This document shows, piece after piece, positions 34,001 through 44,350 of a stretch of 64,000 nucleotides of DNA (positions are counted from its first letter, which is position 1; every line of letters starts with the position of its first letter). Position numbers and translations under genes: made by a program. The DNA is from Sophora flavescens (Eukaryota; Streptophyta; Magnoliopsida; Fabales; Fabaceae): contig CM061068.1 of the NCBI GenBank assembly GCA_030762895.1, positions 79,323,228 through 79,387,227 on the forward strand. The letters run 5' to 3'. The notes below the pieces were generated by a model. It made no database searches and was not told the DNA's origin. It saw nothing but the letters and a program-made list of their open reading frames with translations.

Positions 34001-37000
34001 GGAAGCTGTAGAGACCATCAGCACCAAGAGAGCCTTCAAGGAGAATGCGACTAGAACCCTGTGATTTCACATAGCAAGAGAATGGGTGAAATTCAAAATA
34101 TACATTATTATCTCTAGCAAACCTAGAAACAGAGACAAGGTTTTTGGTGATGTTTGGCACAAGTAATAGATTTTTCAAGGAGAAAACTACATGAGGATTG
34201 GAAGGAGAAGGGAATTTAGATGAACCTATGGAGTTTATGGGAAGACCTTGACCATTTCCCATTAGAACTTGATCTTGTCCACCAAAGGGATTGCTGTGAC
34301 TTAGGTTGCTTGGATCGCAAAGTGATGTGGTGTGAGGCACCGAGTCAGGAAACCAAGCATGACTGTCAAAGGACCTTTGTAAGGGCTCTTGAGTATTTGG
34401 CACAAACTTTGGTTGTTGCATCACCATATTAGCACTAGGCTGATGTTGAGTAGATAGAGGTAGTGCATAAGACTGGTGTGAGGCAGAGCCGTGACTTTGA
34501 GAAGGTTGGCTATACGCTGAATTCTGATTTTCCTGATGCTGAGGTGAAGGAGGAGGTCGTTCAAATTGATGGTCAAACCTGTACCAACAATTGTATGCAT
34601 CATGGCCATACTTGTCACAGAGTTGACAAGTTGGTTTTGGACCTCCACGGCCACGGCCTCTTCCTCCACGGCCACGGTGACTACCCTGGAAGGTACTTTG
34701 GTGTTGGTAATTTCCATGAAAATTGTTCTGAATAGTGTTGCTTGCTGACTCATGTAGATTCGTTGCATGAGCAACATTAGCGGTCACCGATGGCGAGGGT
34801 AGTTCTTGACGAAATTTTTCAAACTGAGCGTCTTGCATCAGTAGGAGCGCCTCAATGTCATCGACCGACGGAGAATCCGCTCGTGAATAGATCATCATAA
34901 CTAGGGGATTGAATTCTTCAGGGAGTCCCTCGAGAATGGTGTCGATGTGATCCTGTTCTGTGACCGAATCACCAATCGCTTGTAAGGACTCAATTAGGGC
35001 ACGAATTCGCAACAGATACTCCGGAATTGAACGCGTGCCTTTCTTCGTGTTCTTCAACTCGGAGCGAAACTGACGAACCTTGGTTCTGAGGTGTGCATGG
35101 AACTGTTTATGGATTTTCTCCCATACTTGCCACGAATGCTTGCATCCGATAAACCTAGGGAGAATCGAGGGTGATAGCGAGCCTAGAAGCCATGTGAAGA
35201 GCATCTGATCTTGAACTATCCAGAGTTGATAGGCATCAGATTCGATCCCTAACGCGCGATTCGTTTCGGTAGTGAATTGAGGAGGAATCGAAGGATTCAC
35301 CACGAATCGGTGGAGCTTATGCGCGATAATCACAGCCTCGATTTGCTGTTTCCAGAGGAGGTAATTCTGATCGTCAAGCTTGATGGATATCGTAGGGTTG
35401 AAGGATGCAGGCACCGTAGAAGACGCAGGAGTGCCAGAAACAGAGCCAAATGGATTACTGGCTTCCGCCATGGAAGAGACGAAGAAGGATCAGGCCCAGA
35501 AAAAAGCTCTAGATACCATAATAGATTGTATCATAGAGTGAGAGAAAGAGAAAAGAGGAGAATGTGAAAGAAATCTGATTTTGTTCTTCAGAATTCATTA
35601 ATCGATGAATAGAGGAAATGTTTTTTATAGCCTTACAATGTAACTGCCAAAGCTGACATAATGTAACTGCCAAGACTAACATAACTGCCATAACTGAATG
35701 TTGCTGACTCAGCACATTCAGTTATGTGTGTACAACAGCTAAGCTAAGTATATACTCTAATGGCTATAGTTAGGTTCTATTTTTCCTATCTTTGAAAGAG
35801 AGGTTCCTAACAGTTTCGATATTTGTCTGTCAAATGAAGAAAAAGCTTCAATGAAGTGTGCGCTTTAACCTTCTGATAAATGATAATCAAGCAAAGTATT
35901 GCTCAGAATAACATTATTTTACAAGTGTTCATTTAATTATATAATTTAATTTATTGTATTTCTTTTCAGATCCAGAGCAACCTGTTTGCGCGATCACTGG
36001 TTTGCCTGCCAAGTAAGAACTCATTTACTAGTTTGGTGGTCACTGCTTTATTCTTAACCATCCTAGTTGGGATGAGAGAGGCACATGTGTGAAATTTGGT
36101 ACTGTTTTATCCTTGTTTTTTCCTCAACTACATCTAATGGGCATATTGTTTTTTGGTCTGGTTCTCCTTTGTAAGTGATTTATCCTTTAAAAGATGTTTA
36201 CCTAGACGAATTGGCATGATAGATTGTGGATTTTAAAGTCATTTAAATTTGGTGTTTGTTGCTGATAGAAATCTTTCTTTAGTAATTTTTTTGTCTATGG
36301 GTAGGGCTGTGGTAAGAAATGCAGAGCATTTGGCAATAACATGCGTCAGGCATTCACAGTTGCTGAATATCGTGGTTATTCATTTAATTTATACTCCTTG
36401 CATAATTCATGGGTGGACTGTATAAAGTCAATGTTTGACTGTTAGCTTTTTGTATGATGCTTTTGCTGTTTCTTCTGTCCAGTGTTTCTTTAAGGGGGTT
36501 TTCCTTTCTGAATGAAACTGCACAGCTTAATTGTTTTATTTTATTTTGCCTCTGGGGCCTCTGTTTTCTTTTTGGTTTCTGTTTTTAGGAGGATAGCTTA
36601 TCCTTTCCTTGGTTGTATTGCTTATGTTTTCTGTCCCTAACAAAATTTCTTGTTTTATGTGAAAAAGGAGATTAGTTGGCAGACTAAAATTTATGGTTAA
36701 ATGGGGTGAAGTAGGGGATGCAAACCCTAGTATCTTTAATAGTGGCAAGTGGTAGAAGGCAAAAAGTTTGACTAGGGATTTGAGATTGAGGTTTGAAGGT
36801 TGTTCAAGACATTCTAGCTCTAATGCAGAGGAAGTTACTAGGTTTTATGAGGACCTTCTGATTGGAAGCATTTTACTGATCATAGGCATAAATACTTGGG
36901 ATGACCTTTTGACAAGGTTAGCAGGGCTATTTGGGGTGTGGATTAAGATGCTCATAGACCATAACTCCAGATGATTTTACTATGGCCTTTTATAAGAGTT

Positions 37001-38882
37001 ATCAGGACAGCATGAAGGGTGATTTTATGAAGGTTTTCTCTGACTTCTTTTCTGATGTTTAGATTTGTAATCTTGTTATAATGTGTACCTTTATCCCCCT
37101 TGTGCCTAAGTGAAGTTATCATTTTCTGCACACATTGGTCTATTGTTCGTTATGATAAAGAACTATCTCACTATCAATATTCTTTCCTCCCTCCAAGCCT
37201 ATATTACTTTCTTTGATGTCTGTTCTTTTATTTTGAATTACAGTAATTTTTATCCTTTATCATTGGCTGTTGGTTTCTAATTTTTCCATCCTTGGCTGTG
37301 TTTGGACTTGTATTCTTGTTGTTTAGATGTTATGTTTTGTGGTGGTGGGAAGTCTAAGTTCTTATAGTAGGATTAAGATTTTATTCCCAATCGTTGTAGG
37401 ATAAGTGATGGTAGCCTTCTTAAAGGTTGGTGATGGTTTCTTTGCATTGAATGATCAGTTTCATGGATTATGCATCAAATTGCTTTCTTCTTGTTTAGGT
37501 TACTTTTTGGTCATCTTCTGAACTTCTGATTGTTTTTTCTTCTATTTTCTTGCTCGCTGACTGCCTAGGCCTGATTTCCTTCCCAGACAGTATTAAGCTT
37601 TCTTTCTTATTAGAACCCCCCGCTGATTCTTACTTCTATTTTCAAATTGCATCATGCATAACTCACCCTGGAAAACGTGGATCCAAACCATTGCTTTAAT
37701 TGTCCTTTATTATCAGTAGATCACTTGAAGATTTTCCTTAGGCTATTCCCACTATATCCCACATATTGTTAAGGAATTTTCTCTGGAATAATGTAGGTAC
37801 CGTGATCCAAAGACTGGGCTGCCTTACGCCACAAAAGAAGCTTTTAAAATAATTCGAGAACGGTATGACTTTTCTTGATTGCAAGTAATCTTTCTCTAAA
37901 TGCAATGACAATTTGTCTGTATTTTCCCTTTTCAAGTAAATTTTTAACAGTATATATTTTCAATTGGTGATTCTTTTAATAAGATTATAGTATTACAAAA
38001 TTTGGCTAAAAATATATTTTGTGAATTCATTTTTTTTGGCTTATCTCTTGTTCTCGGTTTCCTGGAACTATTTGATCAAATATTCCCATGAAATATGACT
38101 TCTGACTACTCTCCTACCCTACTCACCGTGAAATTTAATTTACTAATATTGTCCAATTTAATTTCACCGGAAAGTAGAATACTTTAGAATGAAAGTCCAA
38201 ACCAATAAGCACACAAGTCATCTTAAGGGGGATAATATGATTGACAAATTGATGCTCAATTTTATCTTTTGGGTCTATCTTTATTTATGGCATCACTTGA
38301 TTTATATAGACGACCTCGTCCTAGTCGGAAAAGGCCTGGTTGTTGTTGTTGTTGGTCTATCTTTATTTTATTTATTGTTTTTCTTTTAATCAGTCTTGAT
38401 GTCCATTACCCACATATTGTGACTGGTTTAGTGGCGGACTGGCAGGTTTTGGCATTATTATTGAAGATTTGAATTTTATTGTTCATTAAATAATATTTTA
38501 GGACGAGCCTAGCTAACCATTAGATTTTTGTCAAAAAAATAAATAAAAAAACTAACCATTAGATGAAGTGGCAAATTAATGTCCTTATACATTTATTTTG
38601 GTATACACTTTCAATATATTGTGGAAAGCAGGTAAATGAGGTGACTATTTGCTAATTCATTTTATACATGTTATTGGGGGATTATTTTGCAGCTTTTTGA
38701 ATGAAAGTGCTAACACTAGAAAGGAAATGAACATGGGGGGCTTATATGATTCAGTTTCTGGGTGTGGTTTCTCAATTAAGCAAAATAGATCAAAGATGCC
38801 AGATAAAAATATGCATCTTGATTATCGATCCTTAGCTCGCTTCCGTAGAATTCCTGCTTCTGAAGATGAAGATTCTGACTAG
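25057..38882 (+). CDS. SWC2: SWR1 complex subunit SWC2 (YL1/VPS72 homologue), 10 exons
   Basis: SWC2 is the histone H2A.Z-binding subunit of the nuclear SWR1 remodelling complex, which places H2A.Z in chromatin. Exons read as 25057-25203, 25283-25354, 25498-25541, 25638-25890, 26530-26605, 26712-26831, 26951-27019, 35970-36012, 37797-37862 and 38693-38882. Phases agree and give 359 residues, the normal plant size. Visible features: N-terminal RGKRLTKLLDDELQDDE, an acidic stretch, a lysine tract (KKKKKQK), the conserved RKSTRTSVIVRQAERDAIRA, KRMTQEEMLLEAAQTEIMNL with a long helix to about residue 230, and the YL1_C domain with CAITGLPAKYRDPKTGLPYA. Intron 7 is nearly 9 kb and carries nested retrotransposons; intron 8 holds a LINE scrap. 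All splice borders look canonical, so the gene may still be functional. Confidence 0.95.
27740..28530 (+). pseudogene. LINE reverse transcriptase C-terminal remnant in SWC2 intron 7
   Basis: Frames with many stops and shifts still read as the distal part of a plant LINE-type reverse transcriptase. Recognisable words include TKYMGFNFS, VPLKLKWGF, VVRPTMLHGSE, MRVK followed by HTKMDRIRNEYIKEKV, and LGMWAH. The order and spacing fit the common family ending with a VRPAMLYGTECW / RNEDIR-type segment. The palm domain with the catalytic aspartates is not present. Confidence 0.65.
28703..29127 (+). repeat. 5' LTR of the gypsy-like element (425 bp)
   Basis: Matches 30423-30784 plus 35768-35812, with few substitutions and a small local duplication (TAGTACTATAGTATA) present only in this copy. 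A TATA box, TATAAATA, is at 28873-28880. Confidence 0.85.
29159..29920 (+). CDS. Gag-like protein of the non-autonomous element
   Basis: A 253-codon ORF starts 32 bases after the 5' LTR. The N-terminus (MENQVATLENRVVTLEKMAS) has heptads of Leu and Val typical of the coiled-coil start of plant gypsy gag proteins. A long Glu/Lys-rich linker follows. No capsid core, zinc knuckle or protease is visible, and the last third reads like frame-shifted or non-coding GC-rich sequence. It could be a truncated gag; a function in packaging is only a guess. Confidence 0.5.
   Translation: MENQVATLENRVVTLEKMASKQGLKLAELKADMVYIKELMVEVLGSRFNKELLFERKTKKMSSVVGENSSINNNEKSIEEKAEGGNIDEEVEVQEPSSWYHKEPGFWAAEVTLSNVLLEKVLENPETKPEPEADPKVGEFGAESIVGKIKMEVVGGDATVLPRFQNSRLDGGDIGSTPVSMEWKPSMSWLCIGDVLMGKMTHRPYPDWTWAASFPRRSENSGDGETQASQGHHLHHQIGGTIGSRTREGYGIL
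30410..30422 (+). other. Polypurine tract of the gypsy-like element
   Basis: The purine run TGGAGGGAGGTAT lies directly before the 3' LTR start TGTTAGGA. Confidence 0.6.
30423..30784 (+). repeat. 3' LTR of the gypsy-like element, first part
   Basis: Matches the 5' LTR until GTGCTGGTTTG, where the copia element enters. Its last five bases, GCTAT (30780-30784), are the copia target duplication. The remaining part lies at 35763-35812. Confidence 0.85.
30785..31028 (-). repeat. 3' LTR of copia element 1 (244 bp)
   Basis: Nearly identical to 35519-35762; about five substitutions. It contains a short internal repeat of TAACTGCCA words. Confidence 0.9.
31052..35471 (-). pseudogene. Copia gag-pol polyprotein (element 1), broken
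   Basis: The ATG on the minus strand at 35471 lies 35 bases after the primer site. The first frame (33504-35471, 655 codons) holds gag, a zinc knuckle (CQLCDKYGHDAYNC), a protease remnant, GAG-pre-integrase (WHYRLGHANN) and the start of integrase (HTDLWGPAP). A TAG at about 33505 and a TAA near 33210 interrupt integrase, which otherwise continues (QNGTVERKHRQIVEM). Reverse transcriptase is at 31392-32405 with KALYGLKQAPRAW and catalytic VYVDDIIITG. After a frameshift the RNase H follows at 31052-31420 (HARTKHMELDIHFVREKV). The protease site reads PDSVPH instead of the usual DSGA, so it is inactive. At least two stops and one frameshift prevent full translation. Confidence 0.88.
35519..35762 (-). 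repeat. 5' LTR of copia element 1 (244 bp)
   Basis: Immediately adjacent to the initiator-tRNA-type primer site on its inner side and to the GCTAT duplication on its outer side. Confidence 0.9.
36670..37080 (+). pseudogene. L1-type LINE fragment in SWC2 intron 8
   Basis: Degraded frames read as the region before the palm of a plant L1 reverse transcriptase. A GDANPS-like segment comes first, then EEVTRFYEDLL, and further on a decayed AFYKSYQDSMKGDF-like and VFSDFF-like stretch. Stops and frame changes occur every few dozen bases. Confidence 0.5.
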
Positions 38883-39796
38883 CAGCCTTGGTAATTGATA
38901 TCTTCTTCTTGTTCAGTTTTAAATTATATATTTTATGAGCCACCCTCATGTAATGATGATGCATGATTTGATTGCAGCTTAATGAAAGAAGTCATGGTTG
39001 TGCTACTTCATGAATACGGGACCTTGGACGGGATAATATATAACAAATAGAAGATTTGAGGCAGTGCCTGCCTCGGTGCTTTCAAACAATGTACATCAAG
39101 TTAGAAATGTTGGGTCTCAATGTTCATCAATTCTCATTTTATTTTTTTCGTTTTTTTAGTTGTAAAATCATTTATCAAAATTTTATAATCAAGTGATTAT
39201 AACATTTTACCCCCAATAAATAATATAACTAATATAGTTAATATATCTTGCAATATAGTTAACCTGGAATAGGATTTAAATAATTTTAATTTTGAAAAGT
39301 TTATTTTGATGGTGATAATAGTTACATTTATTGTTAATAATATTTATAAGCAATACATACATTTAGTTGATATAGCAATAATTTAGAAAATTGTTATTTG
39401 TCATTTGGAAATATAGCAATAATTTATAGATAAGATTGTGAATTGATAATAATTATTAGGTATAATGAATTTGTTTGAGTGGTATAAGAAACTTAAAAAA
39501 AAAAAAAACTATCATAATAAAATTTATTACTTAAATTAACAATAAAAATAAAATTTATTAATTATATTAGAGGTTTCATGGGCCGTGCTTTAGGTTGTCT
39601 GGAGGAAGCTACAACCCTGCTGCAACCTCCCCTCCCCCTCTTCATGGTTCAGGGAGGGGATGGGTGATTGGAAGCATCTGCAGGGAATTAGTTACTCTTT
39701 GCATCATATCGAGCTCAACGTAGACCTCTCTCTCTTTTCATTCACTTTACAAAGTTATATTATATTTCGAAGTTCCTTTTACAATATGTCAAAATC
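38883..39796. other. SWC2 3' UTR and flank
   Basis: AT-rich, no supported ORF. It includes the probable 3' UTR of SWC2. Confidence 0.4.
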
Positions 39797-39951
39797 GGAA
39801 CCGGATCCTCTCCGGTTATTGGAGAGGTCCATTTGGAGAGATAAAGACACATTTAATAAAATAATATTATTTTTTAAATAATATTATTTTATTAAATGTA
39901 TCTTTCTCTCTCATACTGGACCCATCCAGTAACTGGAGAGGAACTCGTTCC
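39797..39951. mobile_element. Foldback MITE with a near-perfect palindromic core
   Basis: The ends GGAACCGGATCCTCTCC and GGAGAGGAACTCGTTCC are inverted. The core around 39850-39900 is a perfect inverted repeat of more than 20 bases per arm built from AATAAAATAATATTATTT. TCAAAA is present just outside both ends and may be the target duplication. There is no coding capacity. Confidence 0.65.
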
Positions 39952-40019
39952 GTCAAAAAACATAACGAGGAAACTTGATTTTGAATGAAAAGTATGTTTG
40001 GAAACCTAGATAAATAGAT

Positions 40020-40695
40020 AATTGAAGTAGAATCATGTTACAATGGAGGTAGCTACCACATTCAAACCCCACGTCCACCTGTTTTAGACGTGATTCCAAA
40101 CAAGCTAGAAATTGATTTGGTTATAATTGAGTTTGAAACAAAACGATTTATGTTTGAATGTTTTTATTTTAAAAGTAAGTTTGATGTAAAATTTAGTATA
40201 ATTTTTTCAACCCGACACGAAAGCTACCTTCTATAGGTTGTAGTGTGTGTTTGGACAAGCGTTTGATAAAAGTGATTTTGAATGTAATTGATTTTGTAAA
40301 ATTGATTTGGATAGAATTGAGTTTGAAGTGAAGTGATTTATGTTTGGATGTTTTAACTTTGAAAGCAATTTTAATGTAAAACTTAGTGTAAATTTTTCAA
40401 TTCAACTCAAAAGCTACTTTTTTTAGCTTCTAGTCAGAATCGCTTATGGAGACAAAATCAATTTTATCTACGGTAACCAAACATCTTATTTTCTCTAAAA
40501 TCACGTTTAACAGAGCAGAATCAATTCTGGAGGTTTCAAACAAGGAACCAAACACACACATAGTCAAAACTCAAAATCACTTCTTAAAGCAAAATCTATT
40601 TCGTCTCACTGACCTCTTTTTTACTAAAATCACGCTTAACATAGGCGAAAGTCATTTTTCTGCAACTTTCATCGTGGAACCAAACACACCTCATT
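40020..40695. mobile_element. Cluster of MITE-like sequences (GTGTGTTTGG ends)
   Basis: The segment at about 40100-40230 is repeated directly at about 40290-40430 (shared AATTGAGTTTGAA and GATTTATGTTTG). CTAAAATCACG occurs twice, and CCAAACACAC words at about 40551 and 40678 are inverted relative to GTGTGTTTGG at 40244. This suggests overlapping or partially duplicated copies of one small DNA-element family. Confidence 0.4.
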
Positions 40696-41007
40696 TTTCA
40701 CATATGATAAGTGAAAGAACTAAATTATTATTATGAAAATAAATTTAGAAACACAAATCCATGCTCTAAGTAAGGATTCAATTGATGTACATTGCTAGTG
40801 TAAATATTTTTTATATGTCAATCAATTATAAAGTATCACATTATAAAAAATGTTTAATTCTTGTTATAACTACCTCAGAAGACATATGTAATTGCTAAAA
40901 AAAAAAAGGATATACATAAGATAATTTGTAATTGTTAACAATGTAAATTTTTTTGTCTAAAAAAAATTATGTATTTTTTTACGGTATATCAAAATTAAAT
41001 TAACCAA

Positions 41008-41195
41008 ACCTCTTGGCCCAGCGGTTGTAAAGCCTATCCTGAAACACTCTAGGGGTCGACTCGGTTTGCTACCGGGTTTGATTCCTGACAGAGTTAAAAT
41101 AATGCTTGGCCAGCAGAAGCCACGTCCCGCAAACAGTGGTTAGTCTTTTATTGACAGCGTTGGGATATACTGGGTTTAGATAAAAAATAAATAAA
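41008..41195 (+). mobile_element. tRNA-derived SINE, copy 1
   Basis: The start has a Pol III A box (TGGCCCAGCGG) and, about 50 bases on, a B box-like GTTTGATTCCTG. The body shared with copy 2 includes AATGCTTGGCCAGC and GTTGGGATA, and the end is A-rich (GATAAAAAATAAATAAA). The target duplication is unclear in the AT-rich flank. Confidence 0.7.
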
Positions 41196-41552
41196 CTTTA
41201 AAAAATTATTGTAAAAACTCGCTATATGCTATGTTAATATATCACCAAAATGTCACTAATTAGTAATTATAGTGGTAAATCACTGATTAATTATAATAAT
41301 TAAATAAATGATATATCAATATTGGGTACGCTAAATAATCCTTCATCCATTGATAATAAGAACATGTTAGATTGATGATTGATGAGCTTTGGACGAAAAG
41401 CTGAACAGCCAAAGAAAGGTGCCACGACCACGAGGATGCGAATTTTTTTCCAAAAAAGTTTGTATAGATTTAAAAATATTATTGGGACCACGTGAAGCAC
41501 ATGCAAATGACTTGCCATTGTACATTGAATAAATAAAAAACTAAACATATAA

Positions 41553-43110
41553 GACTAAACCCCCAATTTGGTCCCTGAGAAAAACACTCGGGTCTGAAAT
41601 AGTCCCTAACCAAAAAAAACTATCCGTTTAGTCCTTAAGAATGTATTTCCGGGACAGATTCGTCCTTCCATCGATCACCACCACCGTGATCGCGGGTAAA
41701 ATGCCGACGTGTCGGTTTTCCTTTTTGCTAAAAAACCAAAACGCATTGCCGTTCCATGAAATTCCTTCTTCTTCCACGTTCCTTCTTCTTCCTCCCAAAC
41801 TTCTTCTTCCGTTCAAACTTCTTCTTCCTTCCTTCTTCTCATCTCCAACTCTCTCAGTCTCTCATTTCTCCAACTCTCACTTCAATCTCTAATTTCTTCA
41901 TCTTCCCGACTCACCCTTCCCCCTCCCCTGCGGTGCTCTCCCATCCTGCCGCCATCGCCACTCACCCTTAACACTCATAGCTCCTTTCCCTTGCCTCCCT
42001 CTCTGTTCATCTTCTCCGGAACACAAAGATCGTGCGCCAGCATTTGACCTACCACCCAACTGCGCGTCTTCATCTAAGATCCGTCACCTTCTTCTCAGAT
42101 CTATCACCTTCATATTAGATTCAGATCTAAAGCAGATCCGAGCAACAAAGAAAAAGACCCTTGCATATCTGACATTAGAGTTTCACCCTTTCTCCACCCA
42201 TATATATTTTTGCCTCCTTGCATTGTATTGTATCCTCTTCACCGAGGTGTAGTTGTTTCTTTCTCTGCAAATATGTCATTCCCTCACTCACTCTTTCTCT
42301 CTCTCATTCTCGAAATAATCTTCAATTTCCAAACCTCTTTCTCTTTCACTCTCTGTTTCCTTATCATCTACAATGGAGTGTGCCTCCGAAGATTCCTCCA
42401 ATAACACTCTACAAACGGACTCGCACCAATGACTCTATTTCGTTCCTCACAGGTCTCTTCACTTTCAACCATTCAATTCATTCGTCACTTCAATTCAATT
42501 AATTCAATTATCTGCATTTGTTAAACTTCACTCAAATCTATAACTCATTCCCAATAGTTGAAAGCAATAGCACCAGCATCAATGCACGTAAGGGTTGAAA
42601 CTTGAAAGGATTCAAAACGTGACTCAATTCGATTTCCTTATGTATCGTCTTAATTGAACCAGCTAGCGTGTTGATTTTCTTATGCTTTGCTTTAATTTTT
42701 CAGTGATCTGAGTTTTGGATTTGAAGAGCATGGATTGATAATTATTGATTTTTGTGTGTTTCAGATGGTGGAACGATGCTCAGGATTCAATTCCTGCGAT
42801 GGTTTTGGATAAGAATAATAAAAGGAAGAAGAAGGAAGGAAGAAGAAGTTTGAACGGAAGAAGAAGTTTGGGAGGAAGAAGAAGGAACGTGGAAGAAGAA
42901 GGAATTTCAGTAAACGGCAATGCGTTTTGGTTTTTTAGCAAAAGGAAACTGACACGTCAGCATTTTACCTGCGATCACAGGTGGTGAACTGATGGAAGGA
43001 CGAATCTGTCCCGGAAATACATTCTTAAGGACTAAACGGATAGTTTTTTTTGGTTAGGGACTATTTCAGACCCGAGTGTTTTTCTTAGGGACCAAATTGG
43101 GGGTTTAGTC
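41553..43110. mobile_element. Non-autonomous Mutator-like element with ~285-bp TIRs
   Basis: The left TIR 41553-41839 and right TIR 42827-43110 are inverted copies with few mismatches, both starting GACTAAACCCCCAATTTGG. A perfect 9-bp duplication, AACATATAA, lies at 41544-41552 and 43111-43119, the Mutator-type length. The roughly 1-kb interior has no transposase. It contains GC-richer, gene-like sequence (41890-42420) and could be captured host DNA. ORFs reading through the TIRs are by-products of GAA/TTC repeats. Confidence 0.85.
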
Positions 43111-43244
43111 AACATATAATTTGATCCATATTAATTTGTCTTTTTTCAATTAAACTTTAAACCACCGAAAGTGTTTTAGAATTTCTTTTATTTTTTATTT
43201 TTTAGGCAAGAATTTCTTTTATTTTTGAAATTATTTAAAAAGAG

Positions 43245-43422
43245 GGATCATTTTATATCGATGTAGTTATTTTTCACTTACACATTCTTAACCATTGATT
43301 TTATTTTCATCTAACGATAATTATGATTTAATAGTTTATTTTCATCGTTCGATAATAAAATCAAAGATTATAAGTGAGTGTAGTGTAAGTAAAATATAAC
43401 TTACACATGTAAGTAGATCCTA
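43245..43422. mobile_element. Foldback MITE
   Basis: The left arm (with TTTTTCACTTACAC and TTGATTTTATTTTCATC) is matched in reverse complement by the right arm (GATGAAAATAAAC on the minus strand, then GTAAGTAAAATATAAC on the plus strand). About 178 bp, no ORF. Confidence 0.5.
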
Positions 43423-43455
43423 TTTTTTTGTTGTAAAAGGAAAAAAACAATAGAA

Positions 43456-44152
43456 CTAGCCAATTCCAGAGGAACAAACTCCTCTTGGATTCAAATCCTC
43501 AACAAGAAGACAACCTAAGAGATGAGAGACACTCTCAACTAAAACCATTGAAAAGGAATTGAAAGATAAACCCTTGTGTGCTAACATATCAGTACATTCA
43601 TTAGCATTACGATGAATATGAGATACAACAGTACTCCAATCCGATTGCCGAAGGAGCTTCATGATCTCGATTAATAGCAGCTGAATATGCGAAATGGAAG
43701 TGAATCCTTTATCGACCATTTGGGACACAATTGCAGAGTCCACTTCAAAAATACATTTCGAAGAGCAAGATGTATAGCCATTCTTATTCCATGCAATAAA
43801 CCCCACATCTCAGCCCATAAAGTATTTGTGAAACTGAGATTACAAACAAATCCTTTCACAAATGCGCCAGAACTATCCTTGATAATTCCTCCGCACGCAG
43901 ATTTACTTGAATGTAGATTGAAAGAACCATCCACATTAACTTTGAAATGACCTTGAGGAGGCAATTGCCATGATTCTGGTTTATGAACACTTTGATTCCT
44001 GCTTGGAAAGGATAATTCATTCTCAATACCATGGACATGACTAGAAACTTGAAGCCAAAGACTATTACACAAATCCGAGTTTTGAGAGAAGACCAGGTTG
44101 TTCCTATCCTTCCATAGAGCCCAAATTGAGACATCAAACACTATGCTCCAAT
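43456..44152 (-). pseudogene. RNase H-like (RVT_3) fragment
   Basis: The minus strand reads SIWALWKDRNN, then KVNVDGSFNLHSSKSACGGI, a LWAEMWGLLHGI helix, and after a frameshift FEVDSAIVSQMVDKG and HRNANECTDMLAHKG. These are the core strands and helices of the plant RNase H-like domain found at LINE ends and in a related host family. One frameshift at about 43700-43740 breaks it. Its N-terminal side is cut by SINE copy 2. It is probably a LINE 3' remnant. Confidence 0.65.
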
Positions 44153-44337
44153 CAAGCCTCTTGTCCCAATGGTTGTAAGGCTTGTCATGAGACACTCTAG
44201 GGGTCAACTCGGTTTGTTCCTTTGTTCGATTCCTAGTGGTGTTAGAATAATGCTTGGCCAGCGGAAGCCACAACCCGCGAACAGTAATTAGTCATTCATT
44301 GACAACGTTGGGATACACTGAGTTTAGGGAAAAAAAA
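44153..44337 (+). mobile_element. tRNA-derived SINE, copy 2
   Basis: An A-box-like TTGTCCCAATGG and a B-box GTTCGATTCCTAG are present, with an A-tail at 44330-44338. The flanks ACTATGCTCCAAT (44140-44152) and ACTATGCTTCATT (44338-44350) match at 11 of 13 bases, consistent with an aged target duplication. It was inserted into the RNase H-like fragment. Confidence 0.78.
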
Positions 44338-44350
44338 ACTATGCTTCATT

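Larger units (their letters stand above)
30785..35762 (-). mobile_element. Complete copia LTR retrotransposon (element 1) nested in the gypsy-like 3' LTR
   Basis: The two 244-bp LTRs differ at about five positions by eye. A perfect 5-bp duplication, GCTAT, flanks the element. The primer site (minus strand TGGTATCTAGAGC at 35506-35518) and polypurine tract (minus strand CTTGAGGGGAGGA at 31029-31041) are both in place. LTR ends are of the TA...TA type (minus strand YATTAGAG...CAATCTATTA). The coding region is full length but broken. It runs antisense to SWC2. Confidence 0.92.
28703..35812 (+). mobile_element. Non-autonomous gypsy-like LTR element, interrupted by a copia element
   Basis: LTRs start TGTTAGGAATG and end TTCCTAACA. 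The element is flanked by a perfect 5-bp duplication, GTTTC at 28698-28702 and 35813-35817. The internal region is only about 1.3 kb (29128-30422) and has a gag-like ORF but no pol, so it needs enzymes from elsewhere. The purine tract GGAGGGAGGTA precedes the 3' LTR. The 3' LTR is split at 30784/35768 by a complete copia element. It lies in the sense orientation within SWC2 intron 7. Confidence 0.85.

Noticed and set aside
41628..42987. ORFs rich in Arg-Arg and Phe-Phe in the Mutator-like element
   Set aside because: They read through the inverted GAA/TTC-rich TIRs and occur in both arms, so they are repeat by-products.
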